Shown here: positions 1 to 8,936 of the stretch, one piece after another | How the letters are laid out: every line of letters begins with the position of its first letter | Numbering within the stretch: the first letter of the stretch is position 1 | DNA from: Chondromyces crocatus | Lineage (GTDB): Bacteria; Myxococcota_A; Polyangia; Polyangiales; Polyangiaceae | Reading direction: 5' to 3' | Assembly: GCF_001189295.1 (NCBI RefSeq) | Contig: NZ_CP012159.1 | Span: forward strand, 5,348,525-5,412,524 | Length of the DNA: 64,000 nt | Program-made: the position numbers and the translations under genes | The notes under the pieces: model-generated | What the model was told of the DNA's origin: nothing | The model's database searches: none | What the model saw: the letters and a program-made list of their open reading frames with translations, nothing else

Positions 1-944
1 ACGGGGTGGTAGTAGCAGACGTTGAAGTGGAGGAAGGGGCGCTCCTCGGAGGCGCCCCAGTAGCGTCCGAAGAGGGCGCGGGGGCCGGCGAGGTTGAAGG
101 CGCCGGCGATGGGGCGCTGGCCGTCGCGGGCGAGGACGATCTCGATGGCGCCGGAGAGGCGGGTGGTGATCTCTTCGAAGAAGGCGCGGTTGAGGTACTG
201 GCGGCCCCAGGAGAACTTCTCGACGGTGGAGACGTAGTAGCCAAACATCAGGTCGACGATCTCGGGGGTGACGTCGGCACCGCGGAGGGTGGTGAGGGTG
301 ATGCCTTGCTGCTGGATCTCGCGTCGTTCGCGGCGGATCTGGTGGCGGCGCTTGGCGTTGAAGCGGGCGAGGTAGTCGTCGAAGCCCTGGTAGCCGTCGT
401 TGGTGAAGTGGAACTGGAGGCCGTAGCGGTGCGCCATGCCGGCGTCGCCGAGGGCGGTGGCTTCGTCCTGCTGAGGGAAGAGGACGTGGGCGCTGGAGAT
501 GTCGAGCGCGGCGACGATCTGGCGGAGGGCCTGCGCGAGGACGGGGAGGAGCGTGGGGCGATCGTCGGGGCGCTGGACGAGGAGGCGGCGGGCGGTCGCC
601 GGGGTGAAGGGGACGCCGACGACGAGCTTGGGGTAGTAGGGGGCGCCGATCTGGTGGGAGGCGGAGGCCCAGGCGAAGTCGAAGACGAACTCGCCTTCGC
701 TGTTGGTCTTCACGTAGGCCGGGGCCGCGCCGAGGAGCTGGTCGTCGCGCCACAGGGTGAGGTGGTGGGAGATCCAGCCGGCTTCTTCGCTGACGCAGCC
801 GGTCTGTTCGAGGGTGTCGAGCCACTCCCAGGAGAGGAAGGGGGCTTCGGCCACGCCGTCGAGCGCGTTCCAGGTGGCCGAGGGGATGTCGCGCATGGAG
901 CCGGCGACGCGGATCTCGATGGGTCGCCCTTCTCGCTGCGGCAC
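1..944 (-). CDS. FemAB/GNAT-like acyltransferase (COG3146 type), 3' end cut by window
   Basis: The reverse strand reads as a continuous protein of at least 314 residues that leaves the window at its C-terminus. It resembles the FemAB-like GNAT proteins annotated as peptidogalycan biosynthesis (PF04339/COG3146). Features typical of the family are an early FLSWEWLDTLE segment, YYPKLVVGVPFTPATARRLL, the basic stretch FNAKRRHQIRRERREI, and RYWGASEERPFLHFNVCYYHP at the cut edge. The start is taken as GTG 944, 43 bases after the pyrD stop on the same strand; an internal ATG at 896 is an alternative. It probably follows pyrD in one transcript. The substrate is unknown; transfer of an acyl or aminoacyl group is inferred from the fold only. 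Confidence 0.82.
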   Translation of the reverse strand, partial: MPQREGRPIEIRVAGSMRDIPSATWNALDGVAEAPFLSWEWLDTLEQTGCVSEEAGWISHHLTLWRDDQLLGAAPAYVKTNSEGEFVFDFAWASASHQIGAPYYPKLVVGVPFTPATARRLLVQRPDDRPTLLPVLAQALRQIVAALDISSAHVLFPQQDEATALGDAGMAHRYGLQFHFTNDGYQGFDDYLARFNAKRRHQIRRERREIQQQGITLTTLRGADVTPEIVDLMFGYYVSTVEKFSWGRQYLNRAFFEEITTRLSGAIEIVLARDGQRPIAGAFNLAGPRALFGRYWGASEERPFLHFNVCYYHP

Positions 945-987
945 GTCGGTGGGAGCGTATCGCGGGGCGGGCCGAATGCCAGGGGGC

Positions 988-2097
988 TCAGGGGGAGGGG
1001 AGGGCGGCGCCGCGGAGCTCGGCGATGGAGCGCACGCCCGCCTCGGCGACCTTCGCAGAGAGGTCGCGGAGGAGGGTGGCTGGCAAGCCAGGGCCGCCGT
1101 AGATGAAGCCAGTGTAGAGCTGGATGAGGTCGGCGCCGGCGCGGATCAGGTCGAGCGCGTGATCGGCGGTCTCGACGCCACCGACGCCGATGATGGTGGC
1201 GTGAGGGCCCAGGCGGGCGCGGGCTCGGGTCACCAGGGTGAGCGCGCGGTGGCGGAGGGGTGGGCCGCTCAGGCCGCCAGCGCCGATGGCGTCGACGGCC
1301 TCGGGGGGCGTACTCAGGGGCGAGCGGTGGGTGGTGGTGTTGGTGGCGACCACGCCGTCGAAGGCGCTGGCCTCGACGACGGTGAGCAGCTCGTCCAGGG
1401 CTTGGTCGTCCAGGTCGGGGGCGATCTTGAGGAGCAAGGGGCGGCGGGGGCCGCGCCGGGTGTTCTCTTCGGCGATGGCGCCGAGGAGGGCGCGGGCCAT
1501 GGTCGTGTCCTGGAGGGTGCGGAGGCCCTGGGTGTTGGGGGAAGAGACGTTGACGACGACGAAGTCGGCGACGCGCTGCGCGGCGCGGAAGCTGACGAGG
1601 TAGTCGTCGATGACGGGGGTGAGCTGGTCGACGGGAACCGTGCGGGACTTGCCGATGGAGACGCCCACAGGGACGCCGGTCGTCTTCGGAAGCTCGCGGG
1701 CGAGGATGCGGTCGGTGACGCGCGTGGCGCCCTGGTTCGGGAAGCCGAGGCGGTTGATGAGGGCGCGGTCGGCCGGGAGGCGGAAGAGGTTGGGGGGCGG
1801 GTTGGGTGCTTGAGGCGTCGCGGTGATGGTGCCGAGCTCGAGGAAGCCGAAGCCGAGTGCAGCGAGGGCGCGCGCGCGCTCCGCGTTCTTGTCGAAGCCT
1901 CCGGCGATGCCGAGGGGGGAGGGGAAGGAGAGGCCCATGGCGCGGGTGGCGAGGTGGGGATCGGGAGGGGAGGTGCGTGCGCGGACGATCGTGCGGAGCC
2001 ACGCGCTGTGCTCCAGCGGGGCGAGCGCGAGCATCCCGAGCTGGTGCGAGGTGTGGGGCGGGAGCGCGAAGAGCAGCGGTCGGAGCCGTCGGTACAT
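988..2097 (-). CDS. pyrD: dihydroorotate dehydrogenase (quinone), class 2
   Basis: This 369-residue protein matches the length of membrane-associated class 2 dihydroorotate dehydrogenases, which oxidise dihydroorotate to orotate with FMN and pass electrons to quinone in pyrimidine synthesis. Visible motifs are GIAGGFDKNAERA near the N-terminus, FLELGTITATPQ, the NVSSPNTQGLRTLQ loop with the class 2 catalytic serine (about Ser186), KIAPDL, NTTTHR, GGLSG and the FMN phosphate-binding GVGGVETADHALDLIRAGA. The ATG at 2097 gives the N-terminal amphipathic helices that dock on the membrane. The frame stays open upstream to 2526, but that overlaps the divergent aminopeptidase gene and is not used. 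A 54-69 bp divergent promoter region separates the two genes. Confidence 0.96.
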   Translation of the reverse strand: MYRRLRPLLFALPPHTSHQLGMLALAPLEHSAWLRTIVRARTSPPDPHLATRAMGLSFPSPLGIAGGFDKNAERARALAALGFGFLELGTITATPQAPNPPPNLFRLPADRALINRLGFPNQGATRVTDRILARELPKTTGVPVGVSIGKSRTVPVDQLTPVIDDYLVSFRAAQRVADFVVVNVSSPNTQGLRTLQDTTMARALLGAIAEENTRRGPRRPLLLKIAPDLDDQALDELLTVVEASAFDGVVATNTTTHRSPLSTPPEAVDAIGAGGLSGPPLRHRALTLVTRARARLGPHATIIGVGGVETADHALDLIRAGADLIQLYTGFIYGGPGLPATLLRDLSAKVAEAGVRSIAELRGAALPSP

Positions 2098-2166
2098 GCG
2101 TGCTCGATCGGTAGCACACCGGTCCCGCCGCCGAGGGGCGAGCGCTCTGCTATGCTCCGCGACCCC

Positions 2167-3567
2167 ATGGAAACGAAGGAGACACGCGAGTCCAACGCGG
2201 GCGAAGGTCAGAGCAATCCGTCGACGCAGCTCGGGGAGCGGTTCCCGAAGTCGACCGAGGAGCTGGGGCGGCTGCGCGCTCTCGGGGTGGAGGCGGCGCG
2301 CGATCTGTGCGGGTTCGTCGATCGGTCGCCCACGCCCTGGCACGCGACGGCCGAGGTGGCAGCGCGTCTTCGAGCGGCTGGATTCACGGAGCTGAGCGAG
2401 CGGGATGCGTGGGCGCTCGCGCCGGGGGATCGGCGGTTCGTGATCCGCGGTGGGTCGTCGATCGTGGCGTTCGTGGCAGGGCAAGAGCACCCGGCGGTCG
2501 GCGGGTTCCGTCTCGTCGGGGCCCACACGGACTCACCCAATCTGCGGGTCAAGCCGAACGGGGATTACTCGAAGAGCGGCTACCAGCAGGTGGGCATCGA
2601 GGTGTACGGCGGGGTGCTGTACTCGACCTGGCTCGACAGGGACCTGAGCATCGCTGGGCGGGTGATGCTGCGGCGCAAGGACGGGACGCTGGAGGCGCGG
2701 CTGTTGAACCTGCTCCGGCCCGTGGCGCGTGTGCCCAACCTGGCCATCCACCTGAACCGAGGGGTGAACAGCGAGGGGCTGGTATTGAATGCGCAGAAGC
2801 ATCTCGCGCCGATCCTGGGCCTCGGGAAGGAGTCGGAGCTGAGTGCACTCGTCGCGCGTGAGCTGGATGTTCCGTCGGATGCGATCGCGGGGTTCGATTT
2901 GTGCCTCTACGATGTCGCGCCGTCGACGATCGGCGGGGTCCGAGACGAGCTGATCTTCGCGCCGCGGCTCGACAACCTGGCGAGCTGTCACACGGCGACC
3001 CAGGCGCTGCTCGCCGTAGCCGGGCAGCCGGCGTCGGCGACCCGTGGGATCGTGCTCTACGATCATGAGGAGGTCGGGAGCCGCAGCGCGGTCGGCGCGG
3101 TGGGGCCGCTGCTCCGGGATACGTTGACCCGGATCGTCGAGGCGTGGACGGGCCGCGAAGAGGTACAGGGGCTTCGCAGGGCGCTGGCCGGGTCGCTGCT
3201 GGTCTCGGCAGACATGGCCCACGCGGTGCACCCCAACTACGCGGATCAGCACGAGCCCCGTCATGCGCCGCAGCTGAACCGGGGGCTGGTCATCAAGTCG
3301 AATGCCAACCAGGCCTACGCGACGGACGGCGCGACGGCGGCGAGCTTCGTGGGATTCTGCGGGGATGTCGGCTTCGCGCCCCAGCGGTTCGTGGTCCGCA
3401 GCGATCTGCCGTGCGGAAGCACCATCGGGCCGATCACCGCAGCGGAGCTGGGGATCGCGACGGTGGACGTCGGCGCTCCGATGCTGAGCATGCACTCGTG
3501 CCGCGAGATGGCCGGGACGCTGGACGTCCACCTCGCGATCGAGACCTACCGCCGAGCGCTGGGCTGA
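2167..3567 (+). CDS. M18 family aminopeptidase (aspartyl aminopeptidase type)
   Basis: This 466-residue protein is a dinuclear zinc aminopeptidase of family M18 that removes N-terminal, often acidic, residues from peptides in the cytosol. The expected metal and catalytic positions are all present: GAHTDSPNLRVKP (His120), RLDNLASCHTA (Asp269), YDHEEVGSRSAVGA (Glu301/Glu302), SADMAHAVHPNY (Asp349), and a C-terminal metal His in MLSMHSCREM (His443). The family loop PCGSTIGPITAAELGI is also there. The start is uncertain: ATG 2167 is chosen, ATG 2152 lies five codons upstream, and a GTG near 2287 would remove a 40-residue non-conserved leader. It is transcribed divergently from pyrD. Confidence 0.94.
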   Translation: METKETRESNAGEGQSNPSTQLGERFPKSTEELGRLRALGVEAARDLCGFVDRSPTPWHATAEVAARLRAAGFTELSERDAWALAPGDRRFVIRGGSSIVAFVAGQEHPAVGGFRLVGAHTDSPNLRVKPNGDYSKSGYQQVGIEVYGGVLYSTWLDRDLSIAGRVMLRRKDGTLEARLLNLLRPVARVPNLAIHLNRGVNSEGLVLNAQKHLAPILGLGKESELSALVARELDVPSDAIAGFDLCLYDVAPSTIGGVRDELIFAPRLDNLASCHTATQALLAVAGQPASATRGIVLYDHEEVGSRSAVGAVGPLLRDTLTRIVEAWTGREEVQGLRRALAGSLLVSADMAHAVHPNYADQHEPRHAPQLNRGLVIKSNANQAYATDGATAASFVGFCGDVGFAPQRFVVRSDLPCGSTIGPITAAELGIATVDVGAPMLSMHSCREMAGTLDVHLAIETYRRALG

Positions 3568-3637
3568 AGCGGGCTGCAGCGCGTACGCCCGCGCTCACGG
3601 GAGAAGGCGCTCGCGGAGATGCGCAGGGGGGACCTGC

Positions 3638-4750
3638 TCAGCGGCGGGTGACTCCAGCCGTCATCTTCGGGGCGCGTGCGCCGCCCGAGCCGCCCTGAGA
3701 GAGTCTGGTGAGGCCGATGAGCTTGTAGAGGAGGCGTGCGCCGACGTTGGCGTCCCACTCGTCCTGATGCGCTCCGTTCGAGCCATCGTTCTTCTGGAAC
3801 GAGGGCCCAGGAGCGACCTCGTTCAGATCGAAGCCCACGACGCGGCGACCGCTGTGGCGGAGGCGCGAGAGCAAGGCCGTCACCTGGCGGAACGAGAGCC
3901 CTCCAGGGACGGGGGTGCCCGTGTGGGGACCCTGGGAAGGATCGAGGCCGTCGATGTCGAAGCTCACGTAGACGTCCTGCGGGAGCGCGTTGATCACCTC
4001 ATCGGCGATCGCGTTGAAGGGTTCGCCATCGCAGAGGCGCTCGCCGATGACGGTGTCGTAGAAGGGGATCACGCGTCCTCGCGAGTTCTCGATGAAGCTC
4101 ACCTCTTCCTCGCACACGTCGCGCAGGCCCACCTGGACGAGGGGACCGACCGAGGGCAGCCGAGTGAGCACGTTGTAGAAGATCGAGGCGTGCGAATCGG
4201 TGAAGCCCTCGAAGGCGTTGCGCAGGTCGGCGTGGGCGTCGATGTGCAGGATGCCCATTCCGGGATAGCGCTCCGCGTAGGCGGCGATGGCCCCGTACGG
4301 GCAGGAGTGATCGCCGCCCACGATGCCGACGATCCTGCCTCGCTCCAGCCAGGCGCGGGTGAGCGCTCCCACCCGGTCATTGAGCTGCGCGGACAGGACG
4401 TTGACCCGGTCGACCCGCGCTTGAAGCTCGGGGTCTCCCTCGACGTCGCCACCCACCGCAATCACCGGCTCCGAGGCCGCACAGGCCTCGGCATTCCAGC
4501 GGACGATGTCGGGATCGACGTCGAGCATGGCGATGCCTTCCTCCCAGGCGCGGCCGTACTGGAGGTCGAACAGGTCCACCTGCTGGCTCGCACGGAAGAT
4601 CGCGGATGGCCCGCGGGCAGTGCCGCGCCCGTAGGACGTGGTGGGCTCCCAGGGGACGGGGATGAGGATGAATCTCGCCTCTTCCGGCGTGAAAGGGAGA
4701 CCATAGATACCGTCTCCCCGGCGGATGGAGCTGAGTTGAGAAGTGCTCAC
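3638..4750 (-). CDS. agmatinase/arginase-family ureohydrolase
   Basis: This 370-residue member of the ureohydrolase superfamily probably hydrolyses agmatine or a related guanidino compound to urea plus an amine. All manganese ligands are visible: GGDHS (Asp147/His148 region), HIDAHADLR (Asp171, His173, Asp175) and SFDIDGLDP (Asp265, Asp267). The substrate-loop sequence THTGTPVPGG seen in agmatinases appears as PHTGTPVPGGLSFRQV. Translation starts at GTG 4750. The C-terminal 25 residues (QGGSGGARAPKMTAGVTRR) are low complexity. The exact substrate (agmatine, guanidinobutyrate or formimidoglutamate) cannot be decided from sequence, so no gene symbol is given. It converges on the aminopeptidase gene, with a 70-bp gap. 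Confidence 0.9.
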   Translation of the reverse strand: MSTSQLSSIRRGDGIYGLPFTPEEARFILIPVPWEPTTSYGRGTARGPSAIFRASQQVDLFDLQYGRAWEEGIAMLDVDPDIVRWNAEACAASEPVIAVGGDVEGDPELQARVDRVNVLSAQLNDRVGALTRAWLERGRIVGIVGGDHSCPYGAIAAYAERYPGMGILHIDAHADLRNAFEGFTDSHASIFYNVLTRLPSVGPLVQVGLRDVCEEEVSFIENSRGRVIPFYDTVIGERLCDGEPFNAIADEVINALPQDVYVSFDIDGLDPSQGPHTGTPVPGGLSFRQVTALLSRLRHSGRRVVGFDLNEVAPGPSFQKNDGSNGAHQDEWDANVGARLLYKLIGLTRLSQGGSGGARAPKMTAGVTRR

Positions 4751-5004
4751 GGCAACTAACGTTGGCCGCCCAGGTGAGCGACGTCAAGCGCACGGCAAGC
4801 GAACGATCATCGCCTTGTGGTGACATGCGTATCGTCCGGGCTGCGAACCGTGACACGCACTGGCGCGAGGATGGGTGCGCGGAGGGAATCGCGCCAACGG
4901 CCGTACATTGCCGCGCACGACCGGAGCAAATGCGGTACGTAGGGGGCGTCCCCATCCGTCGGGACCGGCATCGCCTGCCCGACTCTGCGCCGAGGAATCT
5001 TCCC

Positions 5005-5940
5005 ATGCTTCGCTACCGCGCCGACGTGAAGACGCTCGTGTTCGTGGCGACCTATTTCGTGCTCGTCGCCGTGCAGTGGATCTACGCGCCGAAGGCGCTG
5101 TGGCTGGCCATTCCGCTGCTCATTCTCACTTGCTGGTTCTCCTTCTTCGGGGCGGTGGCCACCCACAACACCGTGCATTCTCCCGTGTTTCGGCAGCGCT
5201 GGCTGAACCGGGTGTTCCAGATCGTGCTCACGTTGACGTACGGCCACCCCGTGAGCGCCTACGTGCCTGGCCACAACCTGAGCCATCACAAGCACACGCA
5301 GACGCGTCGTGACGTGATGCGGACGACGAAGACGCGCTTCCGGTGGAACCTGCTCAATGGGCTGCTGTTCATGCCCACCGTGGGCAAGGACATCCTGAAC
5401 GCCGACATGCGCTACTTCTTCGCGATGTTCGGCAGGAACCGGCCCTGGTTCTGGCAGATGACGCTGGAATGGGTGGTCTTCCTCGGAGCGATGGGCGTCC
5501 TTCTCGCGCTCGACTGGCAGAAGTTCCTGATCTACGTGCTGATCCCCCATCAGTACGCCGCATGGGGCATCGTCACCATGAACCTGCTCCAGCACGACGG
5601 CTGCGATCAGGACAGCGAGTACAATCACTCACGCAACTTCGTGGGCAAGCTCGTCAACTGGTGGACGTACAACAACGGCTACCACACCATCCATCACATG
5701 GAGCCGGGCCTGCACTGGAGCCTCCTCCCCGAGGCGCACGCGCAGCGCGTCGCTCCGCACATCCACCCCAACCTCGATCAGCCTTCGCTGCTCGCCTACC
5801 TGTTCCGGACCTTCCTCTGGCCCGGGAAGCGGCTCCGCTACGATGGAACGCCGCTGGTGCTCCCGAGCGAAGGGCCGGACGAGGAGTGGATCCCGCGGCC
5901 CAACGAGACCCAGGGCGACCTGGGTGCAGTTCCCGGCTGA
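5005..5940 (+). CDS. membrane fatty acid desaturase
   Basis: This 311-residue integral membrane protein has the three histidine clusters of the di-iron desaturase/hydroxylase superfamily: HNTVH (His54-His58), HNLSHHKHTQ (His90-His97) and HTIHH (His227-His231), separated by hydrophobic segments. It likely introduces a double bond into an acyl chain, or hydroxylates a lipid, using O2 and an external electron donor. ATG 5005 is chosen because a GAGGAAT element lies seven bases upstream. The frame is open further back to 4762, but those residues look non-coding and include the divergent promoter region. It is separated by 43 bp from the next gene, an MBL-fold hydrolase on the same strand. Confidence 0.92.
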   Translation: MLRYRADVKTLVFVATYFVLVAVQWIYAPKALWLAIPLLILTCWFSFFGAVATHNTVHSPVFRQRWLNRVFQIVLTLTYGHPVSAYVPGHNLSHHKHTQTRRDVMRTTKTRFRWNLLNGLLFMPTVGKDILNADMRYFFAMFGRNRPWFWQMTLEWVVFLGAMGVLLALDWQKFLIYVLIPHQYAAWGIVTMNLLQHDGCDQDSEYNHSRNFVGKLVNWWTYNNGYHTIHHMEPGLHWSLLPEAHAQRVAPHIHPNLDQPSLLAYLFRTFLWPGKRLRYDGTPLVLPSEGPDEEWIPRPNETQGDLGAVPG

Positions 5941-5983
5941 TCGGTCCAGCGCGCGATCTCGGACAGGGTAGACTGGGAGCGCC

Positions 5984-6745
5984 ATGGCGTTCTCGGTCCG
6001 TGTCGTCGGCGTAGGCGACGCCTTCACTGCCAAGTACCACAACGCCTGCCTGCTGCTGGAGGCAGGCGGCGCCAGGGTCCTCGTCGATGCCCCACCGGCG
6101 CTGGCGCGTGCGCTGGCGGATGTGGCGCGTGCCACGGGGGACTCGGTCGGCCTCGACTCGATCGATCACGTGATCATCACGCATCTGCATGGTGATCACA
6201 TGGGCGGACTCGAACAGCTCCTCTTCTACCAACGCTTCGTGACGGGGCGGAAGATCGTCTTGCACGCCATCCCCGAGGTGCTGGCAGGGCTATGGGACAC
6301 GCGCCTTCGCGGCGGCATGGAGCAGCTGATCGAGGCGGCACCAGCCGGGGGAGCGCTCCCCTACCTCGAGCGCAAGCTCACGCTCGAAGATTACGCGCAG
6401 GTCTTGCCGCTGGAGCCTGGCGTCAATGCCCTGGGGCCCTTCCAGGTCGAGTGGCGTCCGACGGTGCATCACATCCCCACGTCGGCTCTGAGGTTCTCAC
6501 GCGAGGGCCGAACCCTCGGCTACAGCGCAGACACGGCCTTCGATCCATCGCTCATTGCGTGGTTGAACCGCAGTGATCTCTTCTTCCACGAGACCAACCT
6601 GGGCGTGCATACGCCGCTCGCCTCCCTCGTGGCCTTGCCCGAGGCACAGCGAGAGCGAATGCGTCTCATCCACTATCCTGACGCTCACGACGTGAGCAAT
6701 TCACCCATCCCCTGTGCCAGGGAGGGTGAGCGTCACGATCTGTAG
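5984..6745 (+). CDS. MBL-fold metallo-hydrolase
   Basis: This 253-residue metallo-beta-lactamase-fold hydrolase has the canonical zinc motif HLHGDH (His67, His69, Asp71, His72), the preceding strand IDHVIITHLHGDHMGG, a later metal His in TVHHIPTSALRF, an Asp in LGYSADTAFDPS, and a C-terminal His in RLIHYPDAHD. This resembles RNase Z-like or arylsulfatase-like MBL proteins, but the substrate is not evident. The last 18 residues (SNSPIPCAREGERHDL) are polar and unremarkable. The gene lies downstream of the desaturase on the same strand and is followed by a strong GC hairpin that probably ends transcription. Confidence 0.88.
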   Translation: MAFSVRVVGVGDAFTAKYHNACLLLEAGGARVLVDAPPALARALADVARATGDSVGLDSIDHVIITHLHGDHMGGLEQLLFYQRFVTGRKIVLHAIPEVLAGLWDTRLRGGMEQLIEAAPAGGALPYLERKLTLEDYAQVLPLEPGVNALGPFQVEWRPTVHHIPTSALRFSREGRTLGYSADTAFDPSLIAWLNRSDLFFHETNLGVHTPLASLVALPEAQRERMRLIHYPDAHDVSNSPIPCAREGERHDL

Positions 6746-6792
6746 GGGACTTGCAAGTAGCTGGAGCGTGGAGCGGGGGAGGATTTGGTGCT

Positions 6793-6840
6793 GCGCACGC
6801 GCGCGCGGGCGTCATTGCTTTCGCCCGTGCGCGCGCGCCC
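6793..6840. terminator. GC-rich stem-loop between convergent genes
   Basis: Bases 6795-6811 pair with 6822-6838 around the 10-base loop TCATTGCTTT. The stem has 14 consecutive pairs including one G-T wobble, then one mismatch and two more pairs. It lies between the ends of the MBL-fold gene (+) and the KGG-repeat gene (-), where a bidirectional terminator is expected. There is no U-tract on either side, so it would be an atypical or Rho-assisted terminator. Confidence 0.5.
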
Positions 6841-6966
6841 GGCACGCCTCGCCTGCCCTGGGGACTCCAGCGCGCTCGAATCGGCAGCCGGCTTTCCGAC
6901 TTACGGATTCTGACTCAGGCGACTGGTCGGAATCGAAGATTCCCCCCTGGGGGAAGCGCTGAGAGC

Positions 6967-7437
6967 TCAGCGCTCCTCCCCGTCGGGCCCGTCGGGCGGC
7001 GCCGGCGGTTGCGACTTCGAGCCGCCACGGGACTCGCCACCCTTCCGGCCGATTTCCGCCATGTGCTGCCGGTCACCACTGACGGCCTCGCCACCCTTCC
7101 GACCGATGTGCGCCATGTGCTCTCGGTCCTGGCTGACGCGCTCTCCGCCCTTCCGGCCGATGTCCGCCATGTGTTTGCGGTTCTGGCTCACGGCCTCACC
7201 GCCCTTCTTGCCGGCAGCGCGAGCCTCCTCGCGGGTGAACTCGTGCGCCGTGCCCTTCTCGTGGGCCGCCCTGCCGCCTTTGCTGGCGATTTCTCGCTGC
7301 CGGGCGATGTCCATCGCCGCGAACCCCCGAAGCTTTTTCGTAGGGGCAGCGGGCGGCGGCGTCGCAGGCCTTTCGGCCGTGGCCGAAGAAGACTCGTTGT
7401 TCGACTCGTTCACCGGAAGCATTCCGCGATCATCCAT
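6967..7437 (-). CDS. KGG-repeat (con-10/GsiB-like) stress protein
   Basis: This small hydrophilic protein of 156 residues has an N-terminal disordered segment rich in Ser, Pro and Ala. It is followed by five KGG motifs: IASKGGRAAHE, AAGKKGGEAVS, IGRKGGERVS, IGRKGGEAVS and IGRKGGESRG. The last three sit in a regular repeat of about 18 residues of the form S-(Q/D)-(N/D)-R-x-HMA-x-IGRKGG. This is the stress-induced bacterial acidophilic repeat family (PF10685), known from Bacillus GsiB and fungal con-10, and tied to desiccation, heat or general stress. Its mechanism is unknown. The start is ATG 7437 or an in-frame ATG at 7422. It lies 211 bp downstream of serC on the same strand. Confidence 0.87.
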   Translation of the reverse strand: MDDRGMLPVNESNNESSSATAERPATPPPAAPTKKLRGFAAMDIARQREIASKGGRAAHEKGTAHEFTREEARAAGKKGGEAVSQNRKHMADIGRKGGERVSQDREHMAHIGRKGGEAVSGDRQHMAEIGRKGGESRGGSKSQPPAPPDGPDGEER

Positions 7438-7648
7438 ATCTGGCCATCCTCTCTTTATCGGTTCCTGTTGGTTGAAACATGCGCACGACGAAGGCTGCTG
7501 TGTCCTTCTGCAGAGCGCTTTGTGCCGTGTGAAACAACGTCAAGCGGGCTCGGGGCTACTATCGTTGAAATCGTACGCCAGGCAGGGTGATTCCCTGGAG
7601 AACAGGGGGAGCCTGGCTTCTCTTCCCCCGATGAGGGGAAATCGAGCG

Positions 7649-8734
7649 TCAAGCCCTGGCCACGAAGGCCTTCATGAACTCCACGAGCCGCTCCACGGAG
7701 GTCACCTCGATCGCGTTGTAGATTGAAACGCGAATACCTCCCGTGGAGCGATGCCCTGCCAGTCCGACCATTCCTTCTCGGGCTGCCTCCGTCACGAATC
7801 GCTTCTCCAGCTCCTCGGTCGGGAGCCGGAACACTACATTCATGAAAGAGCGGCTTTCGTTTTCGACAGGTGCCAGGAAGAAATCCGGGCGCTCGTCGAT
7901 AGCGCCGTACAACAACCCGGCTTTATGCCGGTTTCGCCGCTCCATCTCGTCAAGACCGCCAGTCTCGACGGTGTAGGCAAGCACGTTCCGGACCAGGTAG
8001 ATTGCGAAGGTCGGAGGCGTGTTGTAAAGCGAGTTACTGGCGGCATGGGTGGCATAGCGGAAGATGACGGGTACGTCCTTCCGGCCCCCATCGATCAGAT
8101 CTTTCCGCGCGAGCACGACTGTGACCCCGCTTGGGCCAATGTTTTTCTGCGCACCAGCGTAGATCAGTCCGAAGCGGCGGACGTCGATCCGCCTCCATAG
8201 AAAGTCGGATGACATGTCCGCCACGAGCGGCACATTTCCCGTGTCTGGTAGCCAGTGCCACTGGGTTCCAAACAGGGTGTTGTTCGTGGTCATGTGCAGA
8301 TATGCGGCGCTTGGATCGAGCTGGAGCTCCTCCTGCCGCGGGATGCGCGTATACCGTTTGTCCACCTCCGTGGACGCTGCGATGCGCACCGTTCCGACAC
8401 GGCCAGCCTCCTGATACGCCTTCTCGGACCAGCCTCCCGTGAGGATGTAGTCGGCGCTTTTTCCTGGAGGCAGAAGGTTCAGGGGGACCATCGCGAACTG
8501 GTGGCTCGCTCCGCCTTGCAGGAAGAGGACGTGGTAGTCGTCCGGCACATCGAGGAGCTGTCGGACCAGCGAGATGGCCTCGTCATGCACCGCCTCGAAG
8601 GCCTTCCCCCGGTGGCTGTGCTCCATGATCGACATGCCGGTGCTGTCGTAGTCGAGCAGCTCGCGCTGGGCGCGCTCCAGGGCAGGCAGGGGTAGCGCAG
8701 CAGGGCCGGCATTGAAGTTGTGGACGCGGGTCAT
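7649..8734 (-). CDS. serC: phosphoserine aminotransferase
   Basis: This 361-residue PLP-dependent class V aminotransferase converts 3-phosphohydroxypyruvate plus glutamate to phosphoserine in serine synthesis and also acts in pyridoxal phosphate synthesis. It opens with the family signature [10 protein letters not shown], has the [13 protein letters not shown] segment, the [10 protein letters not shown] phosphate loop, and the PLP lysine in [12 protein letters not shown] (Lys197). It ends with the substrate-binding [16 protein letters not shown]. Length and motif spacing match E. coli SerC. ATG 8734 has an AGGAG about ten bases upstream. The 200-bp spacers on both sides suggest it is transcribed on its own or with the downstream KGG gene. 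Confidence 0.97.
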   Translation of the reverse strand: MTRVHNFNAGPAALPLPALERAQRELLDYDSTGMSIMEHSHRGKAFEAVHDEAISLVRQLLDVPDDYHVLFLQGGASHQFAMVPLNLLPPGKSADYILTGGWSEKAYQEAGRVGTVRIAASTEVDKRYTRIPRQEELQLDPSAAYLHMTTNNTLFGTQWHWLPDTGNVPLVADMSSDFLWRRIDVRRFGLIYAGAQKNIGPSGVTVVLARKDLIDGGRKDVPVIFRYATHAASNSLYNTPPTFAIYLVRNVLAYTVETGGLDEMERRNRHKAGLLYGAIDERPDFFLAPVENESRSFMNVVFRLPTEELEKRFVTEAAREGMVGLAGHRSTGGIRVSIYNAIEVTSVERLVEFMKAFVARA

Positions 8735-8936
8735 CTGCAGGTTCTCCTGTAGGGCGGACGAGCCGGTTCGGGAAGTCCGGGGCGGCGCTATAGCACGGGT
8801 CGTCAGGTCGTCGCGGTGCCCAGCCTGTACAAAGGCGGAAGAACCGTACAGACGCGGCAGGAATTCCCCAGGCCTAACAAAAAAGAGCCCTTCGGCGGAA
8901 ACAGCCGTGGGAAGCGGAACTGGAGTGTGGTGGGAA

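Noticed and set aside
4762-5004. N-terminal extension of the fatty acid desaturase
   Set aside because: Residues before ATG 5005 lack conservation-like pattern, and GAGGAAT sits just before that ATG.
8870-8890. A U-tract terminator downstream of the 8937 lipoprotein gene
   Set aside because: A run of six A on the plus strand (T on the minus strand) is present, but the preceding stem is only about three base pairs.
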